DNA of 64,000 nucleotides from Paenibacillus phyllosphaerae. Its GTDB lineage: Bacteria > Bacillota > Bacilli > Paenibacillales > Paenibacillaceae. This document shows, piece after piece, positions 16,468-24,691 of this stretch. Position 1 is the first letter of the stretch; every line of letters begins with the position of its first letter. Under the pieces are notes generated by a model. That model ran no database searches, had not been told where the DNA came from, and saw nothing but the letters and a program-made list of their open reading frames with translations. Where the stretch lies: the NCBI RefSeq assembly GCF_014192105.1, contig NZ_JACHXK010000002.1, positions 555,380 through 619,379 on the forward strand. Reading direction: 5' to 3'. The position numbers and the translations under genes were made by a program.

Positions 16468-16697
16468 TTTCATGGGAGAGGAGAAACCGGACGAAGAGCT
16501 TATGGGGAAACGTAAGTCTTCTCCGCGGTTGTCTACGGCATCTCTCGACGCCGATATCTTAAGGATTGCCAGTTTGTCCGATCTTATACATGCAGGAGAA
16601 GAACATTTTTGGGGACGGTCATCCCGCCCTTGCCATTCTTCCTGTATAATGCAAAGAGGTTACTCTAAATACATAATTTAAAGGCGGATCAATCGCA

Positions 16698-17660
16698 ATG
16701 AACATCGTCGTGTTAGATGGCTATACGCTGAACCCTGGCGATCTAAGCTGGGATGAGCTGAATGAACTGGGCCGCGTCACGGTGTATGACCGAACGGCGC
16801 CTGATGAAGTGATTGCAAGAGCGCAGGACGCCGACATCGTGCTCACGAACAAAACGGCGCTTACTGCCGAGCTCTTGGGACAGCTGCCGAATCTTCGTTA
16901 TATCGGCGTGCTCGCGACAGGCTACAATGTGGTCGATATCGAAGCGGCGTCGTCGCGTCAGATCATCGTTTCGAACGTGCCGGATTATTCGACTTATTCG
17001 GTCGTTCAGCTTGTGTTTGCGTTTATTCTGGAGCACTGCCATCGCTTGGCGGAGCATAGCAGCGCCGTTCACGGCGGCAAGTGGTCGTCGGCGCCGGACT
17101 TTACCTTCAGCCTCCACCCGCTTCAGGAGCTGGCAGGGAAGACGCTCGGACTCATCGGATTCGGACAGATCGGCCGGCAGGTTGCCAGGGCGGCGCTTGC
17201 TTTTGGCATGAATGTCATTGTATCGACCCGGACGCGCAACGTGATCGATGGGCTCGAGAACGTAAGTTATGTGGAACTGGATGATCTGTTCCGCCGTTCC
17301 GACTTTATCTCGCTCCATTGCCCGTTAACCGAGCAAACGAAGGGACTTGTCCATGCGCGGCGCTTAAGCTTGATGAAGCCGTCGGCCTTCCTTATCAATA
17401 CAGCTCGCGGCGGGCATGTCGTAGAGGCGGATCTGGCTCATGCATTGCGGAACGGCCAGCTGGCTGGCGCAGGACTGGATGTGCTGTCTGTTGAGCCGCC
17501 GCCGCAGGATCACCCGCTCTTGCATGTGCCGAATTGCTGGATTACGCCGCATATCGGCTGGGCCACGATGGAAGCGCGCGGACGTCTCTTGCAGATCGCA
17601 ACGGACAATATTCGCGCATTCCAAGCCGGCACGCCGACGAACCGGGTAGATGTCAGGTAG
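16698..17660 (+). CDS. D-2-hydroxyacid dehydrogenase (glycerate dehydrogenase/hydroxypyruvate reductase type)
   Basis: A 320-residue NAD-dependent D-2-hydroxyacid dehydrogenase. The catalytic domain surrounds a Rossmann core at about residues 115-290, with GLIGFGQIGRQVARAALAFG as the nucleotide loop. The catalytic Arg is in INTARGGHVVEADL, the Glu in VLSVEPPP and the His in WITPHIGWATMEARGRL. It reduces 2-keto acids such as hydroxypyruvate or glyoxylate; the exact substrate cannot be assigned. A TATAAT at 16645 lies upstream of the start. It is monocistronic, in front of the prsA-like gene. Confidence 0.88.
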   Translation: MNIVVLDGYTLNPGDLSWDELNELGRVTVYDRTAPDEVIARAQDADIVLTNKTALTAELLGQLPNLRYIGVLATGYNVVDIEAASSRQIIVSNVPDYSTYSVVQLVFAFILEHCHRLAEHSSAVHGGKWSSAPDFTFSLHPLQELAGKTLGLIGFGQIGRQVARAALAFGMNVIVSTRTRNVIDGLENVSYVELDDLFRRSDFISLHCPLTEQTKGLVHARRLSLMKPSAFLINTARGGHVVEADLAHALRNGQLAGAGLDVLSVEPPPQDHPLLHVPNCWITPHIGWATMEARGRLLQIATDNIRAFQAGTPTNRVDVR

Positions 17661-17766
17661 AACGTTAACTTTTTATCTTCTCTTAAGGTTTGGATTTTTG
17701 ACATCTGCTATAGTGGGTTTTAAGTGAACAAGCCAATGGGCGTATACCTCGAAGGGAGTTTTACAA

Positions 17767-18996
17767 TTGAGCGAGAAAGATCCGAAAGATCCGCAACACG
17801 AGAATGAAGCAGCAAATACGGAGCAAGAGCAGTTGAAGAAGGACGAGCCGGCAATCGAGGAGACGTCTGCCGACCAGCCTTCGGACCAACTGGCGCAAGA
17901 AGAGCAGGTAGAACAAGAAGGGGACAAGCTTGAATCCGAAGCGCCAGAACTTGGAGATAAGGAAGCGCTTCAACAGGACCCAGCGGGAGCGGTAGAACAA
18001 GCGGCGGCGGTAGTTCCCGCAGCAGCAGCGCCGGCTAAAGGCAATAAAGGCTGGATGTACGTCGCGATCGGCCTTGCCGTTCTGCTCGTTATCGCAGTCG
18101 TGAAACCTCCGTTCGGCGGGGCCAGCGAGACCGTTGCCACGGTGAATGGCGCGAAGATTACGAAGGATCAGCTCTATGACACGATGATTTCGTACGGCGG
18201 CGGCTCGATGCTGGACAGCCTCATTTCGGATGAACTGCTTAAGCAAGAGGCGGACAAAGCCGGAATTGCCGTAACGGATGCGGATATCGAGAAAGAGATC
18301 GAGGCGATCAAGAAAAGCTTCACAACTGAAGACGAGTTCAATGCGTGGCTGCAGAACTACGGCATGACGATGGACTCGTTCCGCGAGCAAGTCCCTCAAC
18401 AGGTCATGCTGCGCAAGATTTTGGAGCCTCAGACCGGCGTGACGGATGAGCAAGTAAAACAGTACTATGAGGACAACAAGGCGAGCTACGATACGCAGGA
18501 GCAAGTGCAAGCTTCGCACATTCTGGTGAAAACGAAGGCTGAGGCCGAAGAGATCCTGAAGCAGCTGAAAGAAGGCGCGGACTTCGCGACGATCGCCAAG
18601 GAGAAGACGCTGGATGAAGCGTCCAAGGAAGCCGGCGGCGATCTGGGCTTCTTCCCTAAAGGCGTAATGGACTCGGCTTTCGAAACGGCGGCATTCGCGC
18701 TTAAGAACCCTGGCGACTTGAGCGAGCCGGTCGAAACGACATACGGATTCCACATCATTAAGCTGACGGAACATAAGGCTGCGGTCGCTTCGACCTTCGA
18801 GGAGAAGAAGGAAGAGATTAAGACGCTGCTGGTCAGCCAGAAAGTGTCCGAGTTGTCGGGCGATTGGCTTGCGGGCATTAAGGCCGATGCCGATATTACC
18901 AACACGCTGACGGACGCTGCCGAGACGGAGAGCACGGAATCGACAACCGAGAGCACGGATACAACGACCGAGAGCACGAACGCGGCAACGGAATAA
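17767..18996 (+). CDS. prsA: PrsA-like membrane-anchored peptidyl-prolyl isomerase (foldase)
   Basis: A 409-residue parvulin-type foldase. It has about 95 acidic, low-complexity residues (rich in E, Q, D), one membrane segment (about 97-113, GWMYVAIGLAVLLVIAV) and then a SurA-like N-domain and a PpiC rotamase domain (from VQASHILVKTKAEAEEI to YGFHIIKLTEHK). The tail is Thr/Ser/Glu repeat-like. Canonical PrsA is a lipoprotein with a short signal; this one has no lipobox, so it is probably a type II anchored form with a cytosolic acidic tail. It helps secreted proteins fold outside the membrane. The start is the TTG at 17767 after GAAGGGAG. Confidence 0.85.
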   Translation: MSEKDPKDPQHENEAANTEQEQLKKDEPAIEETSADQPSDQLAQEEQVEQEGDKLESEAPELGDKEALQQDPAGAVEQAAAVVPAAAAPAKGNKGWMYVAIGLAVLLVIAVVKPPFGGASETVATVNGAKITKDQLYDTMISYGGGSMLDSLISDELLKQEADKAGIAVTDADIEKEIEAIKKSFTTEDEFNAWLQNYGMTMDSFREQVPQQVMLRKILEPQTGVTDEQVKQYYEDNKASYDTQEQVQASHILVKTKAEAEEILKQLKEGADFATIAKEKTLDEASKEAGGDLGFFPKGVMDSAFETAAFALKNPGDLSEPVETTYGFHIIKLTEHKAAVASTFEEKKEEIKTLLVSQKVSELSGDWLAGIKADADITNTLTDAAETESTESTTESTDTTTESTNAATE

Positions 18997-19006
18997 CAGG
19001 AACAAC

Positions 19007-19043
19007 AAGAACCACTCTGCTGAATCAAGCAGGGTGGTTCTTT
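19007..19043. terminator. Bidirectional terminator between prsA and rocF
   Basis: AAGAACCACTCTGCT (19007-19021) and AGCAGGGTGGTTCTT (19028-19042) pair almost fully around GAATCA. T's follow on the plus side and A's precede, so it can serve both convergent genes. Confidence 0.85.
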
Positions 19044-19048
19044 GCGCG

Positions 19049-19954
19049 TTACAGGATCCGCTCGCCGGCGAGCGAAGCGATCAATTCAACCGCGAGCCGG
19101 GCCGTACGCTGGCCGTTATCGAGGAGCGGGTTAACTTCCACCACGTCTGCGGAAGTCACGACGCCGGCCTCATGGAGCATCTCCATGGCCAAATGCGCTT
19201 CACGATAGTTCAGACCGCCTCGGACAGGCGTGCCCGTGCCTGGGGCTTCGCCCGGATCGACGCTGTCGATATCGAAGCTGACATGGACGCCGTCCGCATC
19301 GGCCGAAGCGATGCGGATCGCTTCTTCCATCACATGCCCCATCCCGTAACGATCGATCTCATGCATGGTGAAACAGGTGATATTTAGCTCGCGGATCCGC
19401 TTCTTCTCCCCGTCGTCGAGTTCGCGGGCACCGACGAGCACGATCCGCTCGGGCGCAAGCTTGGGACTGTAGCCTCCGATGCCTGTGAATCGCGAATCGC
19501 CTAATCCAATAGCGGCGGCCAAGGACATGCCGTGTATATTGCCGGACGGCGTCGTCTCCGGCGTATTCAAGTCGCCATGGGCGTCAATCCAGATCACGCC
19601 CAGACGTTTGCGCGATGCGGCGGCCCCGGCGATCGTTCCGAGCGCAATGCTGTGATCGCCGCCAATCGTGAGCGGGAACAGGCCCTCCGCCGCGATGCTG
19701 CGGACTTCCTGGGCAATGGCTTCATTGATCGTCAAGACGCGTCCCCAATGCTTAAGCTGCATGGCGGTGCGTCTGTCAGCAGACGTGTTCGGCAGGCAAT
19801 CCTCGCTCCGCAGTTGAACGCGATAGCCGAGCTGTTGAAGTCTGCGAATGACTCCGGCGTGAAGAACGGCCTCCGGTCCTGCGGCAGCGCCTCTTCGTCC
19901 AGCGCCCCAATCAAAGGGTACCGGCAGGATGGAGACGGGCAGCTGATTGTTCAT
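19049..19954 (-). CDS. rocF: Arginase
   Basis: A 301-residue member of the ureohydrolase family. It splits arginine into ornithine and urea, using two manganese ions. Metal ligands are visible in TIGGDHSIALG, VIWIDAHGDLNTP and VSFDIDSVDPGEAPGTGTP. The last segment and RIVLVGARELDD match arginases better than agmatinases. The gene is on the minus strand next to proline dehydrogenase, which fits arginine and proline catabolism to glutamate, though the intermediate ornithine aminotransferase is not in this window. The gap to the next gene is only about 60 bases, so the two may share a transcript. Confidence 0.92.
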   Translation of the reverse strand: MNNQLPVSILPVPFDWGAGRRGAAAGPEAVLHAGVIRRLQQLGYRVQLRSEDCLPNTSADRRTAMQLKHWGRVLTINEAIAQEVRSIAAEGLFPLTIGGDHSIALGTIAGAAASRKRLGVIWIDAHGDLNTPETTPSGNIHGMSLAAAIGLGDSRFTGIGGYSPKLAPERIVLVGARELDDGEKKRIRELNITCFTMHEIDRYGMGHVMEEAIRIASADADGVHVSFDIDSVDPGEAPGTGTPVRGGLNYREAHLAMEMLHEAGVVTSADVVEVNPLLDNGQRTARLAVELIASLAGERIL

Positions 19955-20011
19955 GGCATCCTCCTGCGCGTATCAGTGTACCTTGCTCTTACTTAAGCTT
20001 GGCTTTATAAA

Positions 20012-20944
20012 CTAACCTCGCTTGAACAGGCTTTTGGCGATAAAGCCGACATTGGCCGGTCGTTCAGCCAGCCTGCGGACAAAATACGGATACCAGCTTT
20101 GCCCGAATGGAACATAGCTGCGAACCGTGTAGCCTTCACGGGCAAGCGATTCCTGCAGCGGCGTCCGAATGCCGTAGAGCATCTGGAATTCAAAGGCCGA
20201 GCGAGGAATCCGGTGCGACTTCGTATAGGACTTCACCCATCGGATCATGCTTTCGTCGTGAGTGGCGATGGCAGTATAGACTTTGGAATCAAGACGCGCG
20301 CGGATGAGGCGCCGCATATTGTTGTCCACTTCTTTTTTGGAAGGAAAAGCAATGCTGGCAGGCTCTTTATAAGCGCCTTTGACGAGCCGCAAATTCATTT
20401 TTTCGCGGGTTAGCTCTTTGACGTCTTGGCCGCTCCGGTAGAGGTAGGCTTGAATGACCGTGCCGACATTCGTAAGTCCTTCCTGATGCAGCGTCCGGAC
20501 CATCCGGATGGTGGCGTCCGTCCAAGGACTATCCTCCATATCCAGGCGTACGAAAATGCCAAGGCGTGATGCCTCCCGTACGACCGAACGAATACTTTCT
20601 TGGCAGTATGCGGGATCGAGGGCAAGGCCGAATTGCGTCGGCTTCAAAGACACATTGCCCTTGATGGCCTCACGGTCGATGGCCTGCAGAAGATCAAGAT
20701 AGCCGAGCTCGCTTGTTTTGGCTTCGTCCAGGCTGCTTATGCTTTCGCCCAAGAAGTCCAACGTAACGGCAATCCCGGCGTCGTTAAGCTTTTTGGCTTG
20801 CTGAAGCGCATCGTCCATCGTTTCTCCGGCTACGAACCGGCTTGCGCCCAGCTTCATGCCGTAACGTTCCGAGAAAGCGCGGGCGGCACGGTTGCCTGCT
20901 AATCCGAGCAGCGCGGTGCGGAAGAGCCGTGTTCCGATATCCAT
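20012..20944 (-). CDS. Proline dehydrogenase
   Basis: A 310-residue monofunctional FAD-dependent proline dehydrogenase, which oxidises proline to pyrroline-5-carboxylate at the membrane face. TIM-barrel motifs are visible: VTLDFLGES (strand 1), GNVSLKPTQFGL, FVRLDMEDSPW, VIQAYLYRSG, LRLVKGAYKEP, IATHDESMI, FEFQMLYGIR, and YVPFGQSWYPYFVRRLAERPAN (the substrate Arg pair). This matches the PutB/FadM type of Bacillus. A minus-strand promoter (TTGACA-16-TATGAA) lies at 21021-21048, with a cre-like sequence in the leader. Catabolite control is inferred. Confidence 0.93.
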   Translation of the reverse strand: MDIGTRLFRTALLGLAGNRAARAFSERYGMKLGASRFVAGETMDDALQQAKKLNDAGIAVTLDFLGESISSLDEAKTSELGYLDLLQAIDREAIKGNVSLKPTQFGLALDPAYCQESIRSVVREASRLGIFVRLDMEDSPWTDATIRMVRTLHQEGLTNVGTVIQAYLYRSGQDVKELTREKMNLRLVKGAYKEPASIAFPSKKEVDNNMRRLIRARLDSKVYTAIATHDESMIRWVKSYTKSHRIPRSAFEFQMLYGIRTPLQESLAREGYTVRSYVPFGQSWYPYFVRRLAERPANVGFIAKSLFKRG

Positions 20945-20970
20945 CGAAATTCACCCCTTGTACGGCTGGT

Positions 20971-20984
20971 TGCAAACGTTTATC
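20971..20984. promoter_or_regulatory. cre-like site in the leader of the proline dehydrogenase gene
   Basis: TGCAAACGTTTATC has the AAACGTTT core of a LacI/CcpA-type operator but three mismatches to the full cre consensus. It sits between the putative promoter and the start codon, where CcpA could block transcription. Confidence 0.35.
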
Positions 20985-21020
20985 GTTACGATGCGGGGAG
21001 TAAGCTAGGATGATCGTTTA

Positions 21021-21048
21021 TTCATATATAGCCGCGGAACGCTGTCAA
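21021..21048 (-). promoter_or_regulatory. Promoter for proline dehydrogenase/arginase
   Basis: On the minus strand TTGACA (21043-21048) is separated by 16 bases from TATGAA (21021-21026). It drives proline dehydrogenase and perhaps arginase. Confidence 0.5.
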
Positions 21049-21158
21049 CATGACAAAAAACACCTTGCTCTCGGCTCTTCCGCACAGGTTTAACATCAGA
21101 GGGAATGTATGGTACGATAACCTGTAGTTCGCAATGCAAGAAAGGGGAAAACATCAAG

Positions 21159-21740
21159 GTGAGAGTCATCGCAGGGACGGCGAAAGGCCGCGCACTCAAA
21201 GCAGTGCCCGGCACGAATACGCGTCCAACGACCGATAAAGTAAAAGAAGCGATATTCAGCATGATCGGACCTTATTTCGACGGAGGCCTGGCGCTGGATC
21301 TGTTCGCCGGGACAGGCGGTCTTGGTATCGAAGCGTTAAGCAGAGGTATCGACCGCGCGATCTTTATCGATATGGATCGTATAAGCGTGGATATTGTCAA
21401 ACATAATGTAACGGCCGCGAACGTGGCGGAACGCGCGGAGATTTACCGCAACGAAGCAGGCAGAGCGCTGAAGGCGCTAGAGAAGCGGGGGAGCGCTTTT
21501 TCGCTTATCTTCCTCGATCCGCCATACCGGATGAAAGAAATGGACGCGCTTATGCTGGATTTGGCCGAGCGGGGGCTTGTCGAGGATGGAGCCAAAGTGG
21601 TCGTCGAGCATGATGCCGACCATGTATACCCGGAGACGGCAGGGGCTTTCGAACAGTTGAAATATGCCCGCTACGGCGACACGGCCGTCACGATCTACCG
21701 TTACAATCCGGTGCGCAGCGAGCACCCAATGGAGGAATAA
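21159..21740 (+). CDS. rsmD: 16S rRNA (guanine(966)-N(2))-methyltransferase
   Basis: A 193-residue class I SAM methyltransferase that modifies G966 of 16S rRNA during 30S assembly. The SAM pocket is [18 protein letters not shown] and the catalytic DPPY motif is in [12 protein letters not shown]. The start is the GTG at 21159, with AAAGGGGA upstream; an ATG at 21105 belongs to a longer frame without such a site. It leads the ylb cluster (ylbH equivalent), followed by coaD with a 4-base gap. Confidence 0.95.
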   Translation: MRVIAGTAKGRALKAVPGTNTRPTTDKVKEAIFSMIGPYFDGGLALDLFAGTGGLGIEALSRGIDRAIFIDMDRISVDIVKHNVTAANVAERAEIYRNEAGRALKALEKRGSAFSLIFLDPPYRMKEMDALMLDLAERGLVEDGAKVVVEHDADHVYPETAGAFEQLKYARYGDTAVTIYRYNPVRSEHPMEE

Positions 21741-21744
21741 ATTC

Positions 21745-22248
21745 ATGTCATTAATCCCGCAGCCACCCGGCCACCGGATCGCCGTATACCCGGGAAGTTT
21801 CGATCCCGTCACGCTTGGACATCTGGACATTATACGCAGGGCATCGAAGCAGTTCGACCATGTCATCGTTGCGGTGCTTAATAATACGAGCAAAAGTCCG
21901 CTCTTCACCGTCGAGGAGCGGAAGAAGCTCCTTGCGGAAGCGACGAAGGAACTGCCGAACGTATCGCTCGACAGCTTCCGCGATTTGCTCGTCCGTTTCA
22001 TGCGGTCGCGCAACGCCCAAGTGATCGTAAGAGGCATTCGTTCCGTAACGGACTTCGAATATGAACTGCAGATGGCATCGATCAATTCCCAGATGGACGG
22101 GGATATCGAGACGATCTTTATGATGACGAATCCGAAGTATTCTTACTTAAGCTCCAGCATCGTCAAGGAAATTGCCAAGTTCAAGGGCAATGTGAAGGAT
22201 CTGGTGCCGCCGGCAGTCGAGGAAGCGCTTATGCACAAATTTATGTAA
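21745..22248 (+). CDS. coaD: Phosphopantetheine adenylyltransferase
   Basis: A 167-residue nucleotidyltransferase that adds AMP to 4'-phosphopantetheine, the fourth step of CoA synthesis. [21 protein letters not shown] has the (T/S)xGH nucleotide motif as [20 protein letters not shown] and [15 protein letters not shown] are the ISSTxxR-type and substrate-binding segments. Length matches the bacterial hexameric enzyme. The start at 21745 has GGAGGA upstream. It follows rsmD as in B. subtilis (ylbH-ylbI). Confidence 0.96.
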   Translation: MSLIPQPPGHRIAVYPGSFDPVTLGHLDIIRRASKQFDHVIVAVLNNTSKSPLFTVEERKKLLAEATKELPNVSLDSFRDLLVRFMRSRNAQVIVRGIRSVTDFEYELQMASINSQMDGDIETIFMMTNPKYSYLSSSIVKEIAKFKGNVKDLVPPAVEEALMHKFM

Positions 22249-22265
22249 GCGCTCTGACCGCGTAC

Positions 22266-23438
22266 TTATTTTTTACTTAACCGTGAAGTGCCGTAAGAGA
22301 AGAAGGATAGCATGACGACCGCTGCCGTGAAAATGAGCAGGAGCACGAAGGACGATCCCCATAGATTGGGCAGCTCGGAAGAACGGATAATAGCCGATGC
22401 GGGCCACCAGTTGCTCTGGTACATGGCAGGGGCAGTAGAAGCGGCAAGGCTTCTGAAGAACGATGCGATAGGCAGCACGGTGAATAGGGCAAATCCGAAG
22501 GCGAGTACAGGCTGCAGCACCCTTGAGACCATAAGCCGGCGAAGGCTGAGATCCGTACCGGCAATGGAGCTGCCGGCTTGCAGCAGCGCGGTTATGCCGC
22601 CGAAGCTTAATGCCCCTGCTATGGCCGCGGCGATCCAAGGCCCACCTGGCAGCTCGGCGGTCGCTGCCGCATAGGCGCCGATGTGGCTCTCAATCAATAC
22701 CGGCAGCAGCATAGGCGGGACGAAACTCTTGAGCAGCGGAGACAGCAGGGAGACGGCCACGGCCCCAAGCATCATGAATCCGCCGACAGCCATGAGTTTG
22801 GCGACGGAAGCCGAGACGGAGTCGCCGAGCACTTTGCCCAGCGTACGCCCGTCTTTCTTGCGTGCCTCCGACATCGCGATCGCAGCGCGGCGCAAAATGC
22901 CTTGTTGGACGGTCTCCGCTGATTGTAAGTTGCGGTTCCCGCTCCCAAGTCCCATGATGAATCCGGCGAAAAGTCCGCTGACCCATATGGCAAGCAGAAT
23001 GGCTATGCCAAGCTCCGGCTGATGCAGGAATCCCGAACCGACAACGATCAGGACGAATAGCGGATTCGGCATATGCGACAAAGCCAGCAGCCGCTCCCCT
23101 TCGCTCTTGGACACGGCGGCTCTTTTGCGCAGTTGCGCGGTCGCATCGGCGCCGGCCGGGAATCCGCCTCCCCAGCCGAAAGCGACGGCCAGTCCGGCTT
23201 CGCCGGGGAGCTTGAACAAGCGGCGCATCAGCGGGTCAAGAAGCGCTCCGAGTCCGTGCACCGCACCAAAAGCGAGCATGAGCTCGAATAAGGTCAAGAA
23301 CGGCAGCAACCCGGGAAAAACAATGTTCCACCAGACGGTCAATCCTTGCAAGGACGCTTGGAATGCTTCGCCCGGACTCATAATGATCGCGGCAACAACC
23401 AGTAGGGACAGGCTGGCCATCAGTAGCGTGCGCATCAT
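22266..23438 (-). CDS. ylbJ: Sporulation integral membrane protein YlbJ
   Basis: A 390-residue membrane protein with a Gate/nucleoside-recognition-like fold and about eight to ten hydrophobic segments. Motifs include WWNIVFPGLLPFLTLFELMLAFG, AFGWGGGFPAGADATAQL and LLALSHMPNPLFVLIVVGSGFL. In B. subtilis YlbJ is needed for spore coat or cortex-related maturation in the mother cell. The start is taken at 23438, where GGAG lies 9 bases upstream; an ATG at 23447 abuts that GGAG and is unlikely. It is on the minus strand, in the ylb cluster order; ylbK (a patatin-like gene in B. subtilis) is not found. Confidence 0.88.
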   Translation of the reverse strand: MMRTLLMASLSLLVVAAIIMSPGEAFQASLQGLTVWWNIVFPGLLPFLTLFELMLAFGAVHGLGALLDPLMRRLFKLPGEAGLAVAFGWGGGFPAGADATAQLRKRAAVSKSEGERLLALSHMPNPLFVLIVVGSGFLHQPELGIAILLAIWVSGLFAGFIMGLGSGNRNLQSAETVQQGILRRAAIAMSEARKKDGRTLGKVLGDSVSASVAKLMAVGGFMMLGAVAVSLLSPLLKSFVPPMLLPVLIESHIGAYAAATAELPGGPWIAAAIAGALSFGGITALLQAGSSIAGTDLSLRRLMVSRVLQPVLAFGFALFTVLPIASFFRSLAASTAPAMYQSNWWPASAIIRSSELPNLWGSSFVLLLIFTAAVVMLSFFSYGTSRLSKK

Positions 23439-23549
23439 AACGTCCATCTCCAGTGCGGATAGATTTAGTCCTTCGAATCCAAAACAGCACTACATTGTAC
23501 GCTTGTCTTACACCGGATAGACCAATCAATCACGCGAGGAGGAATACGA

Positions 23550-24611
23550 GTGGATGCCAAGCAGCGCGAAACGGGTAATCGTTCATCAAGCCCGCTCTTG
23601 TATCTGCTCAAGTGGATGCTCGCCGCGGCGGTGATTATGACCCTGCTCCTTTACGTGCCTACGCCGTATGCCGCTTATGAGCCAGGCATTGCCTTTCCGA
23701 CCAAGCCGCTCGTGAAAGCAGAGCAGAATAGCGAAGCGAGTAAGGGAGCGTTTATGCTGACGACGGTGCAGTTGTCTTACGTGAACCTGTGGAAGACGAT
23801 CCGTTCGACCTGGGATGATAATATCGAACTTCACCGGAAGAAGGATGTGCTAGGCGGGGAAGACGAGGAGACGTTCATCGCGCGGCAGACCGTCATCATG
23901 CAAGGTTCTTCGGTAGATGCGATCGAGGCTGCATATCGCGCCGCCGGCGTTGCCTATCAGATCGAACCGTATGCGCTTGTCGTAACGGATGGCGGGGATC
24001 AAGCGGGGGAACAGGGTAAGCAGCTAATGACAGGCGATGAGCTCCTTGCTGTACGAGGACAGGCGGTTGCGAGTCTGGCAGAGCTGAGGGCGGCGCTGGA
24101 TGGCGTTACAACGCCTCAGGTTGTGGAGGTCATGGTAGAACGTCAAGAACGCCATGTGCAGCTGAACCTGTCCGTCAGCGGGGCTGTGGAGGCCGGCTCG
24201 GAAGCGGAGGCAGTAGGCGTGGCTCAGCTAGCCGAGCAAAGACGGATGATTCCGCAGCTGGCTAAGGATCAAGTGACGATCGAAGCCGGAGATATCGGCG
24301 GGCCATCCGCCGGCCTTATGTTCGCCTTGCAAACGCTCGATCTGCTCACTGCAGGCGACCTGACCGCCGGCCTGCAAGTTGCGGGCACGGGGACGATTGA
24401 TGCAGACGGGACCGTTGGTCCGATCGGAGGCATTGACCATAAGGTGGTGGCGGCCGATCGTGCAGGCGCGCAAGTGTTCTTGGTACCGGAGAAGAATGCG
24501 GAAGCGGCGAGGGAGAAAGCTAGCGCGATCGGCACGGACATGCTGATCGTGAGCGTGACGTCTTTGCCGGAGGCGGTGGAGGCGCTGCATAGTATGAAGC
24601 ATGCAGGATGA
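23550..24611 (+). CDS. ylbL: PDZ/Lon-type serine protease, SepM/YlbL-like
   Basis: A 353-residue membrane-anchored protease. An N-terminal membrane segment (about 15-37) is followed by a PDZ-like region (about 115-195, TGDELLAVRGQAV) and a Lon-type protease domain. The catalytic Ser is in GDIGGPSAGLMFALQTLD and the Lys in GIDHKVVAADRAGA. SepM in streptococci trims a secreted competence pheromone; in Bacillus YlbL has a role around sporulation or cell division that is not settled. The start is the GTG at 23550, with GCGAGGAGG upstream. A good terminator follows. Confidence 0.9.
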   Translation: MDAKQRETGNRSSSPLLYLLKWMLAAAVIMTLLLYVPTPYAAYEPGIAFPTKPLVKAEQNSEASKGAFMLTTVQLSYVNLWKTIRSTWDDNIELHRKKDVLGGEDEETFIARQTVIMQGSSVDAIEAAYRAAGVAYQIEPYALVVTDGGDQAGEQGKQLMTGDELLAVRGQAVASLAELRAALDGVTTPQVVEVMVERQERHVQLNLSVSGAVEAGSEAEAVGVAQLAEQRRMIPQLAKDQVTIEAGDIGGPSAGLMFALQTLDLLTAGDLTAGLQVAGTGTIDADGTVGPIGGIDHKVVAADRAGAQVFLVPEKNAEAAREKASAIGTDMLIVSVTSLPEAVEALHSMKHAG

Positions 24612-24618
24612 ATGAAAA

Positions 24619-24670
24619 AGGCAGACAGCCCGTAAAATTAGCATCTGGGGCTTGTCTGCCTCTATTTTTT
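24619..24670 (+). terminator. Terminator after ylbL
   Basis: AGGCAGACAGCCC (24619-24631) pairs with GGGCTTGTCTGCCT (24648-24661) with one bulge, then a T-rich run to 24670. It faces the convergent tmcAL gene. Confidence 0.85.
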
Positions 24671-24691
24671 CGCCGGGTTGTGGAAGTGGCT

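Noticed and set aside
16472..16681. 69-residue open frame in the yuiD-dehydrogenase gap
   Set aside because: No suitable ribosome binding site, no similarity I recognise, and it overlaps the orphan hairpin region.
18890..18996. Thr/Ser/Glu repeats at the end of prsA
   Set aside because: Low-complexity protein tail, not a DNA repeat element.
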